A stretch of 64,000 nucleotides of DNA, from contig JAOTOL010001648.1 in the NCBI GenBank assembly GCA_034440575.1, forward strand, positions 1,053,501-1,117,500, read 5' to 3'. This DNA is from Imbricaverruca yamaguchii (taxonomy: Eukaryota; Arthropoda; Thecostraca; Neoverrucidae). The translations under genes were made by a program, and so were the position numbers. Position 1 is the stretch's first letter. Each line of letters begins with the position of its first letter. Under the pieces are notes generated by a model that saw nothing but the letters and a program-made list of their open reading frames with translations, had not been told where the DNA came from and did no database searches. This document shows, piece by piece, positions 56,226 to 64,000 of the stretch.

Positions 56226-56871
56226 TGTACACTGCACGGCACGCATGCCCTCTCTGCACGCGATGTGTGTGTCAAAATGAATGCAAATCTCTGGAATCTG
56301 ACGTGGATGCGAAATAATTCGCAAGCGATTCCCAGCGGACCATCAAATGCTGACTGTGAATTATGTGCCTGCCGTTGCATGTCACCTATTGATGTCACTT
56401 TAGGTAATATTAACGATGATTTGTGCACACATAAAGTTCAGAACGAGTCCAGCCTGGTGGACAAATTTCACATTGGATTGTTATCTGGCGTGGCATATCC
56501 CCTCCAATGTTCTCTGGGCGTCAAATGACATTGTAGTCGGCGCGCCCTTAAGCCCAAATAATCAATCCATCAAGCCAATATCCTCACAGCGTGGGTCTGT
56601 TCGTCGTCGGAACTTCACGTTCGAAGCGCAAACCGTTTTTTCTTCAGTTAATGCCCCACCTTTTTGTCAGATGTCTTCTGCAGTGTTCACCTTTTATACA
56701 TATGCTTTAAGATCCCACTTGAGGACTTTAGTCCTGCACACAGCAAGGTCGGATCCAGGAATCGCTATCCCGATATCTTACGCTCGGTGGACAGAGAAAT
56801 TGCTCCGGCGACACGAGGTCTACCGTGCCCTCGGGGTGTGCCATCGTGCCCTCGGGAGCTTGTCGTGGTGG

Positions 56872-57040
56872 CCGCGGTAGCTCAGTTGGTAGAGCGTCGG
56901 ACTCTTGATCGCAGGATTGTGGGTTCGAATCTCACAGCCGACGACATTTACCGAGTCCACCTGCGGCCAATCGACGTGCGAGGTTGGCGACGTTATATAA
57001 CCTAGTGGTTGAATGCGTCGTAAAAGAACCCAATGTTCCT
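56872..57040 (+). mobile_element. tRNA-Lys-like SINE (family B-related), plus strand
   Basis: The head GGTAGCTCAGTTGGTAGAGC, then ACTCTTGATC and GTGGGTTCGAATCTCAC resembles tRNA-Lys(CTT). The D and T arms are good, but the anticodon stem has two mismatches and the acceptor ends do not pair. The body GCCAATCGACGTGCGAGG, TTGGCGACG and GTCGTAAAAGAACCC follows. It is therefore a SINE and not a tRNA gene. Confidence 0.82.
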
Positions 57041-57990
57041 CTTCTTCTTCGGGGACTTCCCACCGGAGACCGAACCATCTGACCGACCATGCCCTCGACT
57101 GTGAACTCGACGCTGCGGACGACAGCTGGGCAACGCCAGTCCCGTCCACGGCGGCCACCCTCCAGCTGTCGTTGGCCTCCGGGTCAGGAGCCGGCCCAGC
57201 AGCAGTCTGCCTGGGCTAGACTCACGCTCAGGTCCTGCCACACCCGGAGCGGACGTAGTCCGGGGTCTGCCCGTCGAATGGTGGCAACGCAAATCCACGC
57301 CTATGTTCCAAACTAAGAGACAGTCTTCGGTGGTACGGCAACTGTTCCAGAGTGTGGGAAGGCATTTTGAAGTGCATACTTTCCATGCAACGACCATAGG
57401 GTCAGTTTTAAGCTGATTTAGTTCTGGGGGAAGGAGAGAAGGGTGGGGGAGGTGTGTGTGTGTGGGGGGGGTGTCGTTGCCCACTCTGCCCCTTCCTCTC
57501 CCCAGCTTCCGCGCCCTTACCGTCATGATGTTTTCTTGTATCACTTCTGACAGTATCGTGCCCATAACTGCCGTGCACGTGCTCATCATGACGGATAGTG
57601 ATGGACCCATTTATCGTCTTTCAGGAAGATCATTTGTAAATATTCCGCACAGATCACTATACACAACGATATATCACAACGACGCACGTCCAAAGCAAAA
57701 CAAACATGTGCCAATACACGCAGACTTAACCACACTTTCATCAAAAATGATAGGGCTTCTGAATTCTTCAATTCCATTTGGTCATATATTTTATCCAATA
57801 TCTCGAAATCATCAATAAAAAATACCGTGTCACAAAAGATAAAGCGGTAAATCATAAAAAGCGAGTGGGGGAGAGCCAACGCTAGTAAAAATTACCAGGG
57901 TGTTTTTCAGCCATTGGCCTGGAAATGTCTTTTTCTTCACGTCTTGCGGTGCGGCACTTTCTGGAAAGCTTAGACAATCGAATATCTTCT
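57041..57990. other. Intergenic region
   Basis: No gene supported; G-rich word at 57425-57470. Confidence 0.5.
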
Positions 57991-58014
57991 GTGGCAAGGG
58001 AGGGGCTGGAGCGG

Positions 58015-60680
58015 CGTTGTGCATGCACCACCCTCCTGTGCCAGGGCTGTGTGTGTTGGAGCAGTGTCGTGTATACCCACCCGTACCACCCTCTTGTACC
58101 GGCTGCGTGTGTTGGTGCAGTGTCGTGTATACCCACCTGCACCACCCTCCTGCACTGGGGCTGTGTGTGTTGGAGCAGCGTCGTGTATACCCACCTGCAC
58201 CACCCTCCTGTACCAGCTGTGTGTGTTGGTGCAGTGTCGTGTATACCCACCTGCACCACCCTCCTGTACCGGCTGTGTGTGTTGGTGCAGTGTCGTGTAT
58301 ACCCACCTGCACCACCCTCCTGTACCAGCTGTGTGTGTTGGTGCAGTGTCGTGTATACCCACCTGTACCACCCTCCTATACTGGGGCTGTGTGTGTTGGT
58401 GCAGTGTCGTGTATACCCACCTGCACCACCCTCCTGTTAACCTGCGGGCTGTGTGTGTTGGAGCAGTGTCGTGTATACCCACCTACACCACCCTCCTGTA
58501 CTGGGGCTGTGTGTGTTGGAGCAGCGTCGTGTATACCCACCTGTACCACCCTCCTGTACCAGCTGTGTGTGCTGGTGCAGTGTCGTGTATGCCCACCTGT
58601 ACCACCCTCCTATACTGGGGCTGTGTGTGTTGGTGCAGTGTCGTGTATACCCACCTGCACCACCCTCCTGTACTGGGGCTGTGTGTGTTGGAGCAGTGTC
58701 GTGTATACCCACCTACACCACCCTCCTGTACTAGGGCTGTGTGTGTTGGTGCAGTGTCGTGTATACCCACCTGCACCACCCTCCTGTACCAGCTGTGTGT
58801 GTGTTGGAGCAGCGTCGTGTATACCCACCTGTACCACCCTCCTGTACTGGGCTGTGTGTGTTGGTGCAGTGTCGTGTATACCCACCTGCACCACCCTCCT
58901 GTACTGGGGCTGTGTGTGTTGGAGCAGTGTCGTGTATACCCACCTACACCACCCTCCTGTACTAGGGCTGTGTGTGTTGGTGCAGTGTCGTGTATACCCA
59001 CCTGCACCACCCTCCTGTACCAGCTGTGTGTGTTGGTGCAGTGTCGTGTATACCCACCTGCACCACCCTCCTGTACTGGGGCTGTGTGTGTTGGTGCAGT
59101 GTCGTGTATACCCACCTGCACCACCCTCCTGTACCGGGGCTGTGTGTGTTGGAGCAGTGTCGTGTATACCCACCTGCACCACCCTCCTGTACTGGGGCTG
59201 TGTGTGTTGGTGCAGTGTCGTGTATACCCACCTGCACCACCCTCCTGTACCGGGGCTGTGTGTGTTGGAGCAGTGTCGTGTATACCCACCTGCACCACCC
59301 TCCTGTACGGGCTGTGTGTGTTGGTGCAGTGTCGTGTATACCCACCTGCACCACCCTCCTGTACTGGGGCTGTGTGTGTTGGAGCAGTGTCGTGTATACC
59401 CACCTGTACCACCCTCCTGTACTCAGCTGTGTGTGTTGGTGCAGTGTCGTGTATACCCACCTGTACCACCCTCCTATACTGGGGCTGTGTGTGTTGGTGC
59501 AGTGTCGTGTATACCCACCTGCACCACCCTCCTGTACTGGGGCTGTGTGTGTTGGAGCAGTGTCGTGTATACCCACCTGCACCACCCTCCTGTACCGGGC
59601 CTGTGTGTGTTGGTGCAGTGTCGTGTATACCCACCTGCACCACCCTCCTGTACCAGCTGTGTGTGTTGGAGCAGCGTCGTGTATACCCACCTGTACCACC
59701 CTCCTGTACTGTGGGGCTGTGTGTGTTGGAGCAGTGTCGTGTATACCCACCTGCACCACCCTCCTGTACTGGGGCTGTGTGTGTTGGTGCAGTGTCGTGT
59801 ATACCCACCTGCACCACCCTCCTGTACTGGGCTGTGTGTGTTGGAGCAGCGTCGTGTATACCCACCTGCACCACCCTCCTGTACCGGCTGTGTGTGTTGG
59901 TGCTGTGTCGTGTATACCCACCTGTACCACCCTCCTGTACTGGGGCTGTGTGTGTTGGTGCAGTGTCGTGTATACCCACCTGCACCACCCTCCTGTACCG
60001 AGGCTGTGTGTGTTGGTGCAGTGTCGTGTTACCCACCTGCACCACCCTCCTGTCGGTGTGTGTGTGTGGGGTTTGTATACCCACCTGTACCACCCTCCTG
60101 TACTGGGGCTGTGTGTGTTGGAGCAGTGTCGTGTATACCCACCTGCACCACCCTCCTGTACTGGGGCTGTGTGTGTTGGTGCAGTGTCGTGTATACCCAC
60201 CTGCACCACCCTCCTGTACCGGCTGTGTGTGTTGGTGCAGTGTCGTGTATACCCACCTGCACCACCCTCCTGTACCGGCTGTGTGTGTTGGTGCAGTGTC
60301 GTGTATACCCACCTGCACCACCCTCCTGTACCAGCTGTGTGTGTTGGAGCAGTGTCGTGTATACCCACCTGCACCACCCTCCTGTACTGGGGCTGTGTGT
60401 GTTGGAGCAGCGTCGTGTATACCCACCTGCACCACCCTCCTGTACCGGCTGTGTGTGTTAGAGCAGCGTCGTGTATACCCACCTGCACCACCCTCCTGTA
60501 CCAGCTGTGTGTGTTGGAGCAGCGTCGTGTATACCCACCTGTACCACCCTCCTGTACCGGCTGTGTGTGTTGGTGCAGTGTCGTGTATACCCACCTGCAC
60601 CACCCTCCTGTACCAGCTGTGTGTGTTAGAGCAGCGTCGTGTATACCCACCCGTACCACCCTCCTGTACCAGCTGTGTGT
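58015..60680. repeat. ~56-59 bp minisatellite (~47 copies, 2.7 kb)
   Basis: The unit is GCTGTGTGTGTTGGTGCAG, TGTCGTGTATACCCACCTGC, ACCACCCTCCTGTACCGG. Indels of 1-4 bp (TACCGG, TACTGGGG, TACCAG) separate units. Three plus-strand frames and the minus strand stay open for 600-900 codons because the unit lacks stops; I do not call genes. On the minus strand each unit contains GGTGCAG|GTGGGTATAC, a fair donor consensus, and an acceptor-like CACCAACACACACAG. Confidence 0.96.
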
Positions 60681-60689
60681 GGCGCTGTG

Positions 60690-61910
60690 GAGCTGCAGGA
60701 AAAACTGGCCCGAGAAAGGTCATTGGAATGCTTATGTAACGGCAAACATGGATTGGAATTGGGATATGGACCACGTGTCTTGACTCGTTTATTGGCCCAT
60801 CGCATTCTGTCGTCTCTGGTCATGTAAATACCGTGAATAAGTGAACAGAAGTGAACAGAACAAACACATTAGGACAATGCAGGGCACAACGACATCAATG
60901 TTCAGCACAGCAGCAGAAATTCCTCCATAACGTGTCACCATCACCTGTGATCAGAATACATATATCGACAATGCGCACTTACTTCTGTCTCAGATTGGTG
61001 GGAGCTTGTTTGTTTCTCACCAGAACGGCGGTATCTCTCGTAGTTGTATGTCTGCGTTGTCTCTCACAGCTGCCACCGTGCTATATCTCGCACATATCAA
61101 TGCGGAATCTCCGTCTATTTTTGTGCACAATATTGCGTCGCAGCGAGTGAACATGGCTGTGTTCAGTAGAATCACAGCTCCACGAATGCAGAGCTGTCAA
61201 CGTCGCAGTCCGATACGGTTTGCAGCTGTCAGGCTGCCAACTTGTAAAATTGTCAGCGGCAGCAACGCGGATGAGCTATTTTCAGTCACTATCTGCGATA
61301 GGGTCGACGCACTTGGTGCTGGACCCTCCTGCACAGCGCCGCTTGATTATAAATACGCCGCAGAGCTATCACGCAGTATGAAGTATAATGGTAACGCAAA
61401 CTATGCGAAGTAAATTATAGTTGTAGTATGCCGAATAAAGTCACATTGCTGCTTGAATGCGCCAAGTGCGGTCCAGTTTGAGTATGTTTATGTGTCACCG
61501 GTAGAGATGTATAATTACTTGCATGTGCGTGTCAGTTCACCGTGTTCACTGAGAGCATTGTACACGCAGCGAGAGAAGGAGATGCATCGGGTCAAACCGC
61601 CGATGCTTTTGCATATCGTGTCTCACGATGTGTGATTAGGGTTTAAGGGCGCATCGACCATGGTAGATCATTTAGCGCCCACATGCTATTGCATAACGTC
61701 ATATCGTGTCTAACCTGAATTCATTCTGAACAACATATTCTCAACGACAATGGCTACGCGCTGGACCGTGCTGGGTTGTTCGGATTGGCAACACTCGCAC
61801 ATCGCGCGGCCGAACTCGATCTGTCCGCGGACTCGATGGCACAAACAGCCGCCGCCTCACCACCGGCCGACACACGCACTGTGACGTCACTCCCGGTCAC
61901 GTGACACGTC
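60690..61910. other. Intergenic region
   Basis: Frame 61006-61413 (135 codons) has no recognised domain. Nothing else is seen. Confidence 0.5.
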
Positions 61911-61923
61911 TCTTGCGATGGAG

Positions 61924-62086
61924 CGACGGTGGTTACTGGTTGTACGACACGTCGACCGTTGAATCATGCAGCGTCGCCAATCTCTCACGCCGGTTGGTCG
62001 CCGGCGAAGAGTAGCGACAGGTGAGGCTCGAACCCACAGCCCTTCGATTGCAAGACGGGCAACTTACCCATAGACTACTCGTCCCC
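61924..62086 (-). mobile_element. tRNA-derived SINE (family B), minus strand, with 10-bp target-site duplication
   Basis: The minus strand reads GGACGAGTAGTCTATGGG, GTTGCCCGTCTTGCAATCG, GGGCTGTGGGTTCGAGCCTC, then the body and tail GTACAACCAGTAACCACC. TGCGATGGAG flanks it at 61914-61923 and 62087-62096. It is full length, with both A and B boxes. Confidence 0.9.
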
Positions 62087-62186
62087 TGCGATGGAGTGAG
62101 GCCGGTGTGGAGGTGATGCGCCAGAGGTGAGCGGAGCGACACCGGACAGACGGTGGTCTGCTCCGCACGACCGGTGTGTCGACGTC

Positions 62187-64000
62187 TGGACGCCGGGGCC
62201 GGCCTGTGGCGTGTCGTGGGAGTGTAATCCTCACGGCTCTGGACGCCGGGGCCGGCCTGTGGCGTGTCGTGGGAGTGTAATCCTCACGGCTCTGGACGCC
62301 GGGGCCGGCCTGTGGCGTGTCGTGGGAGTGTAATCCTCACGGCTCTGGACGCCGGGGCCGGCCTGTGGCGTGTCGTGGGATTGTAATCCTCACGGCTCTG
62401 GACGCCGGGGCCGGCCTGTGGCGTGTCGTGGGACTGTAATCCTCACGGCTCTGGACGCCGGGGCCGGCCTGTGGCGTGTCGTGGGAGTGTAATCCTCACG
62501 GCTCTGGACGCCGGGGCCGGCCTGTGGCGTGTCGTGGGAGTGTAATCCTCACGGCTCTGGACGCCGGGGCCGGCCTGTGGCGTGTCGTGGGAGTGTAATC
62601 CTCACGGCTCTGGACGCCGGGGCCGGCCTGTGGCGTGTCGTGGGAGTGTAATCCTCACGGCTCTGGACGCCGGGGCCGGCCTGTGGCGTGTCGTGGGAGT
62701 GTAATCCTCACGGCTCTGGACGCCGGGGCCGGCCTGTGGCGTGTCGTGGGAGTGTAATCCTCACGGCTCTGGACGCCGGGGCCGGCCTGTGGCGTGTCGT
62801 GGGAGTGTAATCCTCACGGCTCTGGACGCCGGGGCCGGCCTGTGGCGTGTCGTGGGAGTGTAATCCTCACGGCTCTGGACGCCGGGGCCGGCCTGTGGCG
62901 TGTCGTGGGAGTGTAATCCTCACGGCTCTGGACGCCGGGGCCGGCCTGTGGCGTGTCGTGGGAGTGTAATCCTCACGGCTCTGGACGCCGGGGCCGGCCT
63001 GTGGCGTGTCGTGGGAGTGTAATCCTCACGGCTCTGGACGCCGGGGCCGGCCTGTGGCGTGTCGTGGGAGTGTAATCCTCACGGCTCTGGACGCCGGGGC
63101 CGGCCTGTGGCGTGTCGTGGGAGTGTAATCCTCACGGCTCTGGACGCCGGGGCCGGCCTGTGGCGTGTCGTGGGAGTGTAATCCTCACGGCTCTGGACGC
63201 CGGGGCCGGCCTGTGGCGTGTCGTGGGAGTGTAATCCTCACGGCTCTGGACGCCGGGGCCGGCCTGTGGCGTGTCGTGGGAGTGTAATCCTCACGGCTCT
63301 GGACGCCGGGGCCGGCCTGTGGCGTGTCGTGGGAGTGTAATCCTCACGGCTCTGGACGCCGGGGCCGGCCTGTGGCGTGTCGTGGGAGTGTAATCCTCAC
63401 GGCTCTGGACGCCGGGGCCGGCCTGTGGCGTGTCGTGGGAGTGTAATCCTCACGGCTCTGGACGCCGGGGCCGGCCTGTGGCGTGTCGTGGGAGTGTAAT
63501 CCTCACGGCTCTGGACGCCGGGGCCGGCCTGTGGCGTGTCGTGGGAGTGTAATCCTCACGGCTCTGGACGCCGGGGCCGGCCTGTGGCGTGTCGTGGGAG
63601 TGTAATCCTCACGGCTCTGGACGCCGGGGCCGGCCTGTGGCGTGTCGTGGGAGTGTAATCCTCACGGCTCTGGACGCCGGGGCCGGCCTGTGGCGTGTCG
63701 TGGGAGTGTAATCCTCACGGCTCTGGACGCCGGGGCCGGCCTGTGGCGTGTCGTGGGAGTGTAATCCCTCACGGCTCTGGACGCCGGGGCCGGCCTGTGG
63801 CGTGTCGTGGGAGTGTAATCCTCACGGCTCTGGACGCCGGGGCCGGCCTGTGGCGTGTCGTGGGAGTGTAATCCTCACGGCTCTGGACGCCGGGGCCGGC
63901 CTGTGGCGTGTCGTGGGACTGTAATCCTCACGGCTCTGGACGCCGGGGCCGGCCTGTGGCGTGTCGTGGGAGTGTAATCCTCACGGCTCTGGACGCCGGG
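62187..64000. repeat. 54 bp satellite-like array running off the window end (~33 copies)
   Basis: The unit is GTGTAATCCTCACGGCTCTG, GACGCCGGGGCCGGCCTGTG, GCGTGTCGTGGGAG. Copies are almost identical: a few have GGATTG or GGACTG instead of GGAGTG, and one has an extra C near 63766. The period is 18 codons and two plus frames are stop-free in the unit. The full length is unknown because the array continues past 64000. Confidence 0.97.

Noticed and set aside
56877..56950. Functional tRNA-Lys gene
   Set aside because: The anticodon stem has two mismatches and the acceptor ends do not pair. The sequence continues into a SINE body shared with other copies.
57900..60783. Open frames of 603-906 codons on the plus strand and 565-763 on the minus strand
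   Set aside because: They are stop-free translations of a ~57-bp minisatellite in several frames at once. The frames change with indels between units, and no start context, domain or flanking exon supports any of them.

Overview
This is eukaryotic (metazoan) nuclear DNA. Spliced exons, tRNA-derived SINEs with target-site duplications, a decayed non-LTR retrotransposon, microsatellites and very many minisatellites all point that way. TTAGG/CCTAA-like runs (about 2.7, 11.1 and 12.4 kb) and a remnant of a repetitive protein family that I associate mainly with arthropods and cnidarians (53.1-53.6 kb) suggest an arthropod, perhaps a crustacean. The species cannot be fixed from sequence alone.

One complete protein-coding gene is well supported: ACSF3, mitochondrial malonyl-CoA synthetase, + strand, 14593-31965. 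Eight coding exons join with GT-AG junctions and matching phases into a 1,686-nt reading frame (561 residues plus stop). The protein has an Arg-rich presequence, the [11 protein letters not shown] phosphate-binding loop, [12 protein letters not shown], the [12 protein letters not shown] hinge region and the C-terminal PRNTMGK lysine. No other intact gene is convincing.

The most unusual thing in the window is how this gene is built. Most of its splice junctions sit at the edge of a tandem array whose repeat unit is a copy of that same junction (exon edge plus splice site plus adjacent intron). The arrays lie at the starts of exons 2, 3, 4, 5 and 6 and at the ends of exons 2, 3, 5 and 7. Weaker cases are the starts of exons 1 and 8 and the end of exon 1. 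The largest has about 47 units of about 68 bp before exon 3. Each array therefore offers many decoy splice sites, and the functional site is always the copy joined to the unique exon. At exons 3 and 4 the acceptor copies read AG|GT, so they could in principle act as zero-length recursive splice sites.

Layout: 0-13 kb is mostly unique AT-richer DNA with small repeats and palindromes. 13.0-32.0 kb holds a SINE, the ACSF3 upstream array and the gene; intron 4 carries a decayed LINE with a nested SINE. 32-46 kb is intergenic, with SINEs, a short MITE-like element with a 12-bp duplication, a CpG-rich patch with a possible first exon, and several small arrays. 46-64 kb is dominated by large satellite-like arrays: 41 bp at 46.7-47.8, 93 bp at 49.8-50.7, about 57 bp at 58.0-60.7, and 54 bp at 62.2 to the window end. 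Between them lie two inverted dispersed-repeat pairs, more SINEs and a protein-family remnant. The very long open frames across these arrays are by-products of stop-free repeat units and are not annotated as genes.
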